A DNA stretch of 20,190 nt, from assembly GCA_000444245.1 (NCBI GenBank), contig ATSW01106277.1, positions 1-20,190 on the forward strand. The letters are read 5' to 3'. The notes beneath the pieces are model-generated. The model had not been told where the DNA came from. It was given only the letters and a program-made list of their open reading frames with translations, and searched no databases. The stretch is from Botryllus schlosseri. Its lineage: Eukaryota; Chordata; Ascidiacea; Stolidobranchia; Styelidae. Shown here in pieces: positions 11,501-17,610 of the stretch (position 1 is the first letter of the stretch; each line of letters begins with the position of its first letter). A program made the position numbers and the translations under genes.

Positions 11501-13255
11501 ACAATATTGCGTAACTTAATTGCTTGAGTTCTTCGTAAGTCAAAATTGGTCGTTTTAGGTCAAAAAATAATCGCCCCAATGATGAAGCATCATAAAAGAA
11601 TTGACTAAAGCAGGGTTACACAGCTTACGAGCTACGGTACGAAAGAACTTTTCAGTGTTGAATCTGGACCTTATCTGTCTCATGATTTACTTAGTTTTCA
11701 ACAAAACCAAATCAATCGTCCTTTCCGTGCAGCGAATAAACGTTTCCAAACATGAACCCCATGAAGAATGCCCTATTATTTCAAGAAATCGAAAGTCTCA
11801 TCCGAGGACGCCCAATTGTCATATTTTGTTCGGAATTTGCCGTCTTTTTCAAGAAAAAAAATCTAAAATAGATGTGAAAATTGGACTTCGACGTACCAAA
11901 CGGTAGGGTTGGCTAAATAAAGCTACCGTACACAAGTCAAACGGATATTCGGGAGTGGCATCTAGAAAATGACATTTTTTAGTCAAGCCACCCACTACAA
12001 GCTTTTAAAACGTATATATTTACACGGGAGTCAAATCGGAAAAATGACCCTTTTTAGTCAACCCAACAGTATTTTCTAGGTTACCCGAATACTCGTGAGC
12101 TACTATACATTTTGTTACTTGTAAAATGTGTCTTCTTTTTCGGTTCTCAAAATATTGTATATGACCTTAACATAGGGTATTTTCGTCCATGGTGCTTGGT
12201 GCTTGCCATGGTGCGATCTGTGCATACGCATACCATGAGTGCATGATGTGCATATGCTGCTGGACAAGGAAGGTGCACAAATAGCATAAACTCGAAAACA
12301 TTGTGTATTCACACCGTGTATCACCCTACCCCCAGGCTTACTCCACGGTACAAATCAAACGGAACATTTTAATTCAAATGATTAAAAACTATGAGCACCA
12401 ACGAAGCAGCAACAGACCACCAGTTTTATTAATCAGTTCTTTGGTTTGACCTGACCTGTGTTTGAACCCCCGACTTCCCGATCAAGAAGCCGGACGCTCC
12501 ACGAATACGCTATCTATAGTCGGCGTTTTTTAAAATTAGTCGAGTAACCTGGACTAAAATAAAATGCTAATAATAATAAATTACGCTTAGCATACGAAAC
12601 CTATACCTGTTGTACCTTCTGTCGATGGCCCACACGGCATAAGGAAAATCATTTCCCCGCCTTCATCATTTCCTCCTATATTGCGGTGTACAGTCGGTGT
12701 TACTGATTCGTGGTACGATTCAGTAGATTTCAGGGATGGCCCGTCCGATCTTTGTTTTAAATACTTTGAATTATCTTGTATATCATGTACCGATTGCCGA
12801 GATGATGTATCCGGGTGTCTGCTAGTTATGGCTGTGTTACTAACAATCGTTCTTGTATTATCACCATCATAACCAGAACGCCGGGGCATTTCCAGAGCCA
12901 CCTGGTCGTTAGTATCTGATTCACAAACTTCGTCTTTGCTAGAACTAAATCCAGATGAAGTAGAACTACTAGCTCCTTTTCCTGGACCTCCTTCAATGCA
13001 ATCGTTAACCGATTCGGCCTGGGAGTAATCTGAGATTCGGTGCGTATCGTTATGCTCCCAGGAATTTGAATCAACCGGTCCTGGATATGGTTTTTCCACA
13101 TAGTCATCAGCGCCATTCGCCCTAAGAACGTACTCTGCAGGTGTGAAATCGTCCTTTACATTTACCTCGCCGTCCTCGTCTAGTAAAGGCATCTTCTCAC
13201 TTTGGAGCGACTTGCCCTGCAGTCTAGATGTGAGACGGTCTATGTAACCTGACAT
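2440..13255 (-). CDS. JAK: Janus kinase (JAK) gene, N-terminal part: exons 1-8, gene continues beyond window
   Basis: Non-receptor tyrosine kinase of cytokine-receptor/STAT signalling, bound to the inner face of the membrane through its FERM domain. Seen: eight minus-strand exons (13255-12607, 11060-10930, 10175-9955, 8426-8273, 6318-6104, 4469-4199, 2813-2646, 2588-2440), all introns GT/AG, all phases compatible, 652 codons plus 2 nt. Residues 1-249 are a disordered extension. About 250-385 read as F1 plus the F1-F2 linker (LRIRF at 331-335, YLFHQRRHQF at 374-383), 386-547 as F2 and 548-640 as an F3/PH-like lobe, followed by the linker to SH2. Known: vertebrate JAKs have the same order, with RIRF and YLFAQWRHDF at the matching places and FERM starting near residue 35. 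Inferred: JAK rather than FAK, because the YLF-RH-F motif and the linker after F3 fit JAK better. No SH2 or kinase exon is visible, so family assignment rests on FERM only. Confidence 0.8.
2646..2813 (-). CDS. JAK: JAK exon 7: first half of FERM F3 (PH-like) lobe
   Basis: Residues 548-603, phase 0 at both ends. ISDVTFIL corresponds to the FPxITxIxI/FPNIIDVSI strand that opens the JAK F3 lobe, and FLCDILGNRL to the IHKQDGKNL hairpin. The acceptor is TTCTGATAATATAG, a weak pyrimidine tract, chosen because it alone keeps the phase from exon 6. The donor TTG then GTAAAA opens a 57-nt intron (2589-2645), without which the frame hits a stop. Confidence 0.75.
2875..3290. repeat. degenerate GACTCGAGTC/GACTTG-rich repeat
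   Basis: Many copies of ACTCGAGTCA, GACTCGA, TGACTTG and GACTCGGA occur in both orientations, for example at 2878-2930 and 3150-3285, with less regular sequence between them. The unit is not regular enough to give one period. It resembles the interior of a decayed MITE or simple-repeat-derived element; this is inference. Confidence 0.4.
4105..4165 (+). mobile_element. solo hAT-type transposon terminus
   Basis: It ends in GCTTGAGAACCGCTG, the form expected of a hAT 3' terminal inverted repeat (compare GGTTGAGAACCAGTG at 18537-18551), preceded by GGGGTCCGC, which is also shared with that element. The following 8 bases are GTATATAG. I found no matching left end or matching target duplication upstream, so the element is truncated or its other end has decayed. 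Confidence 0.4.
4199..4469 (-). CDS. JAK: JAK exon 6: C-terminal half of FERM F2 lobe
   Basis: Residues 457 (split) to 547. HLITHIHRSHLEQL continues the F2 helices, and LFVAYINHVEKLETRF followed by SEVYSL matches the JAK element KYLxxLETLxxxYxxExFE that closes F2 and enters F3. The acceptor CTTTATTATTGCAG is strong. The first base completes an Asn codon begun in exon 5. The donor is AAG/GTATAA, phase 0. The Asp-rich segment LGLDDDFDCTN near 530-540 is a loop not obviously shared with vertebrates. Confidence 0.8.
4553..4765 (+). repeat. dispersed 42-bp-unit repeat family, core copy
   Basis: Plus-orientation copy in intron 5: GCTAATCTAATTT, GCTCTAATTTTAATGCTAATC, then GGTTTACCTAAAAATGCTACAGAACTG, ACATTTGTTGTCCCCGTGCTTACG and CTCTGATTTGGTATGAGCTGAA. 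The order and spacing are the same as in the copies at 6415 and 17030. No 42-bp units follow. Confidence 0.65.
4766..5729. other. intron 5 interior, nothing recognised
   Basis: AT-rich sequence without repeats or RNA genes that I can name. The stretch 5530-5700 stays open for about 50-60 codons on both strands, but neither peptide is recognisable and no suitable splice sites join it to the JAK frame. Confidence 0.5.
5730..6042. repeat. 42-bp minisatellite array in intron 5
   Basis: Four consecutive units of exactly 42 bp lie at 5867-5908, 5909-5950, 5951-5992 and 5993-6034. Each starts ACTCA(C/G)TTT and ends in two to three AACTAGAACTAGAA-type hexamers. Older, less regular units extend left to about 5730. 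The composition is related to the AATTAG/AGAATT units at 14220-14420 and 16020-16180, which also have a 42-bp period. The array stops about 60 bp from the exon 5 donor. Confidence 0.8.
6104..6318 (-). CDS. JAK: JAK exon 5: first half of FERM F2 lobe
   Basis: Residues 386-456 plus two bases. YVLYLAVLDELRKRI corresponds to the ECLGMAVLDMMRIAK helix of JAK2, and RCLAKHIRDILP to its FLPKCIRAKI segment. The acceptor GCATTTTAG joins in phase 0 to exon 4, and the donor CCAAA/GTAAGT is near-perfect. Codon use is noticeably richer in G+C than the flanking intron, as expected of coding sequence. Confidence 0.8.
6415..6915 (+). repeat. dispersed 42-bp-unit repeat family, most complete copy
   Basis: It contains in order: TTAGAATTA-type sequence, CCAGTAATCTAAATCTAATCC, AATGCTACAGCAGAACTG, GGACATTTGTCATTCTCATG, CTCTGATTTGACATGAACTG, TTTTCGCGAATTCAGTAATT, divergent TCTAATCTAA units with GAAAAACTG, and the end GGAAAAGCTGAACATTTTG then GTCCAGGTC. 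That last part is the mirror of the 14190-14220 copy. It lies in intron 4, about 100 bp from exon 5. Confidence 0.65.
6916..8272. other. intron 4 interior, no gene recognised
   Basis: AT-rich. Three plus-strand frames of 65-83 codons occur (7729-7980 is the longest, followed at once by AATAAATATTC), but their peptides are unremarkable and I see no splice sites or protein features to support them. Intron 4 as a whole is 6319-8272, donor CAG/GTTGGA, acceptor ATTTTAG. Confidence 0.5.
8273..8426 (-). CDS. JAK: JAK exon 4: end of FERM F1 and linker to F2
   Basis: Residues 334 (split) to 385. FTVTIPLAPQ follows the F1 RIR as FYFP does in JAK2. A low-complexity Asn run (GNNNNNYEDEG, 349-359) replaces the vertebrate insert. 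SFDVLKYLFHQRRHQF matches the JAK DFVMSYLFAQWRHDF motif, the best single family marker here. The acceptor GTGTTTTTAG is good. The donor CAG/GTTGGA is weaker than the others, and the frame would otherwise stop three codons later. An internal GGAAG/GTAACA could serve as an alternative donor but would cut off the motif. Confidence 0.8.
8427..9954. other. intron 3 of JAK
   Basis: Donor ATTAG/GTATGT, acceptor TTTTTAG, 1528 nt. There is a good TATA-like string CTATAAATAG at 9204-9213 with no gene after it. AAATTCGTTGAGT occurs twice, at about 8592 and 8740. The sequence at 9479-9500 (TAGGGTTGGGCAAAATCGAA) has the look of a hAT end without a partner. Nothing else is recognised. Confidence 0.45.
9955..10175 (-). 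CDS. JAK: JAK exon 3: core of FERM F1 lobe
   Basis: Residues 261-333 plus two bases. The order is a ubiquitin-like F1: DALIYGFDPRILLEKVTRQC (helix, like the JAK2 segment AEEICIAASKAC), VHMAMFGLWM (like HNMFALM), a KW pair where JAK2 has IW, and a final LELRI leading to RF. The acceptor is CTTGTTGTTACAG and the donor GGATTAG/GTATGT. Joins in phase 0 from exon 2 and phase 2 to exon 4. Confidence 0.82.
10176..10492. other. proximal part of intron 2, nothing recognised
   Basis: AT-rich intronic sequence between exon 3 and the hAT element at 10493. No repeats, RNA genes or open frames of note. Intron 2 spans 10176-10929. Confidence 0.5.
10493..10829. mobile_element. non-autonomous hAT element in JAK intron 2
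   Basis: The left end TAGTGGTTCTTAA and right end (reverse complement) TAGTAGTACTTAC agree at 10 of 13 positions. The 8-bp flanks are AACTAATG (10485-10492) and AACTAATA (10830-10837), a 7/8 target duplication. The sub-terminal GGCGAACC on the left and GGCGAACCCCTGAG on the right are typical of the same hAT group as 17611-18551. The interior is A-rich and non-coding. It ends 100 bp from exon 2 and may supply part of the intron's splice context. Confidence 0.75.
10930..11060 (-). CDS. JAK: JAK exon 2: end of N-terminal extension, first F1 strand
   Basis: Completes Ala217 and encodes residues 218-260. It begins with acidic, disordered sequence (VGPHADTPLLGNDTVRQ) and ends with VEEVSVLVYTEEQ, whose VSVLVY is placed like the first beta strand of the JAK F1 lobe (VLVQVYLY in JAK2). 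The acceptor is ATTTGTTTCTAAGCAG and the donor GAACAG/GTAATC. A longer frame on the same strand covers these bases but stops before the donor and does not keep phase with exon 3. Confidence 0.75.
11946..12091. repeat. short inverted-repeat block (possible MITE)
   Basis: The left arm is TATTCGGG (11946-11953) plus CTAGAAAAT (11962-11970). The right arm is ATTTTCTAG (12071-12079) plus CCCGAATA (12084-12091). The arms are perfect inverted matches with slightly different spacers (8 and 4 nt). Inside, AAAATGACNNTTTTTAGTCA occurs twice in direct orientation, at about 11967 and 12042. No convincing target duplication was found. Confidence 0.5.
12450..12520 (-). repeat. tRNA-derived SINE head, degenerate
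   Basis: On the minus strand, TAGCGTATTCGTGGAGCG (12512-12495) resembles a pol III A box within a D arm. GGGGTTCAAACACAGG (12470-12455) resembles a B box/T arm. About 42 nt separate their starts, as in tRNAs. The anticodon arm (TCCGG and CGGGA around a 9-nt loop) has a mismatch and too long a loop, and the T stem is poor, so an active tRNA is unlikely. The 3' limit of the SINE was not found. Confidence 0.5.
12607..13255 (-). CDS. JAK: JAK exon 1: start codon and disordered N-terminal extension
   Basis: Residues 1-216 plus one base. The start is the ATG at 13255 (MSGYIDRLTSRLQ), chosen because the 38 codons upstream in the same frame are Cys/His/Leu-rich and look like leader. An ATG further up (13369) keeps the frame open. 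The peptide is acidic and polar, with a Ser block SSSTSSGFSSSKDE (96-109), tyrosines in DDYVEKPYP (50-58) and YLKQ (165-168), and no membrane segment. The link to exon 2 rests on a good donor, matching phase and same strand, and would fail if exon 1 belonged to a separate gene. A TATATA string at about 13445 could be a core promoter. Alternatively ATGTCAG at 13255-13249 could be a splice acceptor from a further upstream exon. Confidence 0.6.
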
Positions 13256-13500
13256 GTTGCAAAAGCACAATTTGAAATGATGATTAGAAAGAGTAAGTGT
13301 GTATAAACGGCATACGTTCTCAAGATGTATCGCAAATATGCGGATAAATGAATAACTAACGCGAAGCAAACTTATCTATTACTGTCAAATACAATTCTAG
13401 ATAACAGCATCAACCCTCACATAGATGGATCTGGTAGGCCCTACTATATATCATTCAAGTACGGTTTCGCGACACACAAGCGCTATAAACCACGCCACAA
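13256..13500 (-). promoter_or_regulatory. presumed 5' leader and promoter region of JAK
   Basis: Directly upstream of the chosen JAK start. The only visible element is GATATATAG on the minus strand near 13445, about 190 bp from the ATG. There are no CpG-rich stretches or clear initiator. Role inferred from position only. Confidence 0.25.
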
Positions 13501-13502
13501 TC

Positions 13503-13770
13503 TCAATATTGACAATGGAGATTCATGGCATCGACAGCGACACTCGTTTCAGCGGAGTCTGACGAAATCTTTGAAGGTATTGTTTGGATTGACAAATACA
13601 AGTTGAGAGTTGAGACAAACCCGTGAGGCCGTGATACTTCTATCGCGTGGGAGTTATTAGGCAGCATTCTAACAGGCATTTGGAACTTTGACACTTCGAT
13701 AAGATCTCCAAGTGATACGATTCCAGCGCTCAATAATGAATCGAGATATTTTTCCGGCAATATAGGCTAT
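13503..13770. other. coding-like block, strand and identity unresolved
   Basis: The minus strand is open for 85 codons (KYLDSLLSAGIVSLGDLIEV near its start, reminiscent of a small helical domain). The plus strand from an ATG at 13525 reads 33 codons (MASTATLVSAESDEIF and on) to a TGA at 13624, after which the same frame stays open to 13805. The CCC/GTGAGG at 13623 could be a donor. Both readings have normal composition, and I recognise neither. It might be a divergent neighbour exon, an upstream JAK exon, or an old element. Confidence 0.25.
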
Positions 13771-14189
13771 TATTATGGTACGACATCACACACAAGAGAT
13801 GTGTAGCCTACTATGAGCCATATTCTATTTATAGCCACTTTGGTCACTTCGACGTCGGTATTATTTCGAAGATTTTAGTCAAAAGCACTCCTATACTTTA
13901 TCTGAGTAGATGCGCTGCGACTTGAAGCAAATCTTATTCCACACTTTCTATCCTTAGAATGTCAGGCGATGGTTCCGTTAACAATAGTTGGCCTTATTTA
14001 AGGTCACATGAGGTAATACTTTGTTCAAATAAGTATCGCTGAATCAATAAAAAACGACTGATATCTATCTTGCTCTTTGAGGACAAAAGTACTCGTATGG
14101 CCAGTGGCCACCCAATTACGCACGCTATGATAGAGATAGATACAATGTTGTGATACAACGGTTTTCCAGTACTGCATGCTGTGGACCTA
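13771..14189. other. intergenic, nothing recognised
   Basis: AT-rich sequence without open frames, repeats or RNA-like structures that I can support. Confidence 0.5.
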
Positions 14190-14524
14190 ACGCAAGGAAC
14201 CAGACTTGGACAACTAGAAAATTTTCAGCTTTTCCAAATTAGATCAGAATTAGAATTAGAGCTGCACAGTTTTTTCCAAATTAGATTAGAATTAAAATAA
14301 GAGCTACACATTTTTTCCAAATTAGATTAGAATTAGAATTAGAGCTACCCAGCGTTTTCCAAATTAGATTAGAATTAGAGCTACTCGGTTCTTTTCAAAT
14401 TATAATTAGAATTAGAATTACCGAATTCGCAAAAACTTTAATATATATATATAACTATAATTACAGCCACAATCAAGTTATCAGCTCATATCAAATCACA
14501 GTGCATTTCCATAAGCTCGTTTTA
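14190..14524 (-). repeat. dispersed 42-bp-unit repeat family with array
   Basis: Minus orientation. It starts (right to left) with the ATCAAATCAGAGT-like core and GCGAATTCGGTAATTCTAATT, followed by units AGCT(A/G)CAC-TTTTTTCCAAATTAGATTAG with variable AATTAG hexamers (42, 41 and 36 bp). It ends in GGAAAAGCTGAAAATTTTC, TAGTTGTCC and AAGTCTGG. Unit lengths of 42 and 36 differ by one hexamer. A short (TA)n run lies at about 14440-14452. Confidence 0.7.
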
Positions 14525-14532
14525 CACTAGAC

Positions 14533-14923
14533 CAGAGGTCACCAACACGCGGGCCACATGCGGCCGGTGATCTGGTTTTTGATTTTGGCAGAACGCTAGG
14601 TAAAGCACTTGAAATGCTGAAATTGATTTGAAAGCGTGGTCACTGGTCAGGCATCGTACGCAGCTCATAGTTTAAAACATAATGAAGGTTATGATCATCA
14701 TATTTCTTGTTGTATTTGTACTAATTAATAAAATATTACTTCTTTTGTGGTAACCATGACCATCGCCTGTGTTAGTGAGCATGGCGTTGTACTAACGTAA
14801 AGTTTTAAAAACGTGCTTGCCCAACTGTGTGGCCTATTTTGTCTCGATATTGCAGTCTTGCGCCCGCGGCCTCCACAAAATTTTAAAAGTGGTCCGCAAT
14901 TCGTTTTGAGTTGGCGACCCCTG
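14533..14923. mobile_element. non-autonomous hAT element, 391 bp
   Basis: The ends are CAGAGGTCACCAAC and GTTGGCGACCCCTG, inverted matches at 12 of 14 positions, with GCGGGCCACATGCGGCC just inside the left end. The flanking octamers CACTAGAC and CACTATAG agree at 6/8, an eroded target duplication. It has no coding capacity. The right flank is a hAT transposase remnant, so it inserted at or into that older element. Confidence 0.7.
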
Positions 14924-14931
14924 CACTATAG

Positions 14932-15118
14932 AGTTCTCCTGCATGGCTGAAGACTATTTTCGGTGGAGCTGATGTTCCAGTCATGTCTACGAGTTCTCGA
15001 ACAGCAGCCTTGAGATGAGGAAAACGATTTTCTCTTTTCCAGTAACTCAAAACATCACAATCCATGCTCTCACTCTCTGCTTCGAAATATTTTCCCACTT
15101 CCACTTGTGACCGAAGCT
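14932..15118 (-). pseudogene. hAT transposase C-terminal dimerisation domain, remnant
   Basis: The minus-strand peptide reads VEVGKYFEAE, then DVLSYWKRENRFPHLKAAVR, then TGTSAPPK, then VFSHAGELYS. These are the conserved blocks of the hATC domain (xLxWW/YWK..FP.L...R..L...TSA..ERVFS.AG) of plain DNA transposases. A stop precedes it and no upstream catalytic domain is present. The ERVFS position reads KIVFS. Downstream residues are cut off by the insertion of the element at 14533-14923. Non-functional. Confidence 0.8.
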
Positions 15119-15202
15119 AGAATGTTGATCGCATACTACAAGCTACTATGCCAACATGGATATTATTCGTCACAATAACTACCATGCCCGTACGGTGTAA
15201 GT

Positions 15203-15886
15203 CAGGGCTGGCCAACCTTTTCAGCCAAAGGGCCACATTTGATCGACGAAACATGGCGCGGGCCACTAGCCGCGCGAAGCGCGAAAATGTTTCGAAGTTC
15301 ATAGCTCAATAGTATTGTCACTTGACTATATTGCGGGCCTGCAGCATATCGCTGGGCTCAGTTTGCCAGGACTGGACTATTCAGCGCTTGGACCTATAAA
15401 TTTCGAAAGCTTCGACCAACATGCGTCAATCATTTTGTGCCTAGGTTTCATAGTCGACGGTCTTTCTGCGAGCGCAAACGCTAGGTCGCATATGTTGAAC
15501 GACACTTTGTCTCGTTATCGAGAATATAGTTAGGCTATATCTGATACATTACGCGTTCTCTCATTTTCACAAAGGGGTAACAATATTAAAAGCAAGAAAT
15601 CGAGTGACTACATGTTGCGCGAAGCGTGTAGAAAATATTTACTTTTGATAAATTTATCGCAAATTTTTCTGCTTCATTGTAATGTACGAAGATCTACCAA
15701 AGTGTGACTGGCTCATGGAAATGCCAATGCGTCGTAACTGATATTTTAGTCATCACATCTCAAGTGTTGCGGCAAGACTAATCAAATGTTTGGTTGGCCT
15801 TGCAAGTTCACAATCTGTGCAATTCATTTTTTATAACATTACCAATTTCGGAAATTACCTCGCGGGCCACGGGTTGGCCAGCCCTG
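15203..15886 (+). mobile_element. non-autonomous hAT element, 684 bp, intact ends
   Basis: Perfect 15-bp terminal inverted repeats CAGGGCTGGCCAACC / GGTTGGCCAGCCCTG. Perfect 8-bp target duplication GTGTAAGT at 15195-15202 and 15887-15894. Sub-terminal GGGCCAC on both sides. The interior has no transposase frame but includes GCGCGAAGCGCG palindromes. Its sequence, reverse-complemented, aligns along much of its length with the element at 19052-19975. The exact duplications suggest it is younger than its neighbours. Confidence 0.9.
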
Positions 15887-15999
15887 GTGTAAGTAATGCG
15901 ATGGTGGTTTGGCACCGGACTTTCTTGCGCGAGAAGGATATTCTTGTTTATTCGCTACAAAATGCCTCGGACAAAGAGGTGTTTTCAGGAAAACAATAA

Positions 16000-16215
16000 A
16001 TTAGATTATAATTAAAATTAGAGCGTATGAACAATTCACAAATTAGATTAGAATTAGAACTAGACTCACTAGAGCATCGAAACATTTTACAAATTAGATT
16101 AGAATTGGAATTAGAGCATAGAAACATTTTACAAATTAGGTTAGAATTAGATTACTTTCATTTCGCTCTAATTTAGTGAAATTAGACAAATAGAATTATC
16201 TAGTTGTCAAAGTCT
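16000..16215 (+). repeat. dispersed 42-bp-unit repeat family, array and end
   Basis: Units of AAATTAGATTAGAATTxGAA, TTAGAGCATxGAAACATTTTAC. The one at 16091-16132 is exactly 42 bp and the one before is 51 bp. It ends AATTATCTAGTTGTCAAAGTC, the same terminus as at 14200-14220 and 6900-6912. The core portion is absent. Confidence 0.7.
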
Positions 16216-16444
16216 GCAAGGAACGTGCGTCTACCACTGCGAGTTGAGTATAATCTACCCAGCAACACATTACGTGGAACTCGGGTTACAACTCTAGCAG
16301 GTTATCAGACGACATACGCCTCTTATAATGCACATTGCGCAATGCACTGCACATCCTGCTGCCCTATAGGCTAATTCTCAAATTCGAAATGAACACATCA
16401 GACAAATAACGCAGTGCATCCTATATTCGACTACGAGTATGTAG
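16216..16444. other. intergenic, nothing recognised
   Basis: Non-repetitive, non-coding sequence between a repeat array and the candidate hAT element. Confidence 0.45.
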
Positions 16445-16954
16445 TAGAGGTCGACCAATATTGATTTTTGCTGGCCGATACATATATTATCGACTCACTC
16501 ACAAGGACGATGACCGGTAACATATAGGCCGATATTAATATGGAAACGGGAGTGGACCATTTCCCAAAAAATCATATATATTAGCCAAGGTGGCACTTGC
16601 ACATGCCACAGAAAGCTGAACAACAAACGAGCAAACTGAAATTAAAAAAAAAATATTGCTGAATTTTGCGAATCCATTGATACTTAGGCTAACCCAAACA
16701 GCAAAACGTGATACAGAATTGCGGATCAGTCCAGTAGAGGTAGATTGTGATGCAGAAAGCACAGTTTCCCTGCATGTTTACCAGTTCAACTCGTCCTGCA
16801 AGCGTAAATCTGTCACATATCGCCGTTTCCGTCGTCAATTTCATGATATTGAGAACACGGAGCATTGAATTTGCAATATATACTTTGGATATAAAATATA
16901 GGCCGCGATATCGATAATCGAAAATGTTCCAAATATTGACGCGACCGACCCGTA
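16445..16954. mobile_element. possible decayed hAT element
   Basis: The left end TAGAGGTCGACC, followed by AATATTGATTTTTGCTGGCCGATA, has the style of a common hAT terminus (GAGGTCGACC). The right end, reverse-complemented, is TACGGGTCGGTCGCGTCAATA, only partly matching. The flanking octamers do not agree, so limits are uncertain. Frames of about 70-75 codons on both strands inside it show no transposase features. Confidence 0.35.
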
Positions 16955-17029
16955 GTCGCTGACAGTTACCACAATTGTCGTTGCCTATATCGAGACTTGG
17001 ACGATAAATTATTCTACTTCTGTCGTTAG

Positions 17030-17252
17030 ACTAATTTGATCGAAATGACAGTAATCTAATTCTAAAGTAATTTCTGAAATGATTCTAATGATCTATTTTT
17101 AGTCTAATTTCTGGTTTTCCAGAATATCCTACACTGCGAAACGAACCAAGCCACCCGCGCAGACATTTTCTCCATTCTCATGCGTACGAAAAACTCAAAC
17201 TTGATTCCATTTCAAAGTTTCCGCGAATTCAGTAATTCTAATCTAATCACTA
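17030..17252 (+). repeat. dispersed 42-bp-unit repeat family, core copy
   Basis: GACAGTAATCTAATTCTAAAG, TAGTCTAATTTCTGGTTTTCC, GCAGACATTTTCTCCATTCTC, ATGCGTACG and CGCGAATTCAGTAATTCTAA occur in the family order. It ends at the first TCTAATCTAATC, without an array. Confidence 0.7.
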
Positions 17253-17602
17253 GGGCGATTTTTTTTTACTTAAAATAAGGAAAATTTTGACCTAAAAAAT
17301 CAAAATTGTGACTTTTTTTACCTTAACAAACCGAAATTTGATCTAACGTATGCAAATTAGGTGTACCACTTATCTTCATTTCTTGTTGGAACTGGCTGTC
17401 CTAACGAAGTAGTTTGGCATGAAAAAATGTTTTTGGCCTAGAAACAGGCAACGTTTTACATGAAAAAAAAAATATTTCAATGAAATCTGGCCCTATGAAC
17501 AATTCCAGTTGTTACAATACGTATTATGGTAGAAATGATTAAAATTTGTTGTAGTACAACGACAGATACTTTCCTACATTGTTGGGTAGAAAATGCATGT
17601 CC
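17253..17602. other. intergenic, A/T-tract-rich
   Basis: Contains runs of T and A (for example near 17266 and 17463) and repeated (A)n-TTTTGACCTAA/AAAATTGTGAC strings at 17280-17320. No gene or element recognised. Confidence 0.45.
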
Positions 17603-17610
17603 TACTAAGA

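Larger units (their letters stand above)
11061..12606 (-). other. intron 1 of JAK
   Basis: Donor ACAACAG/GTATAG, acceptor TAAGCAG, 1546 nt. It contains an inverted-repeat block (11946-12091) and a tRNA-derived SINE remnant (12450-12520). Minus-strand 11349-11579 stays open for 76 codons with no recognisable features and is not supported as an exon. The rest shows nothing I can name. Confidence 0.6.

Noticed and set aside
11349-11579. 76-codon minus-strand frame in intron 1
   Set aside because: No splice sites in a usable phase and no recognisable domain; exon 1 and exon 2 already match in phase.
15117-15302. Short frames within the 15203 hAT element and its flank
   Set aside because: They read across transposon ends and target duplications, so they are not genes.
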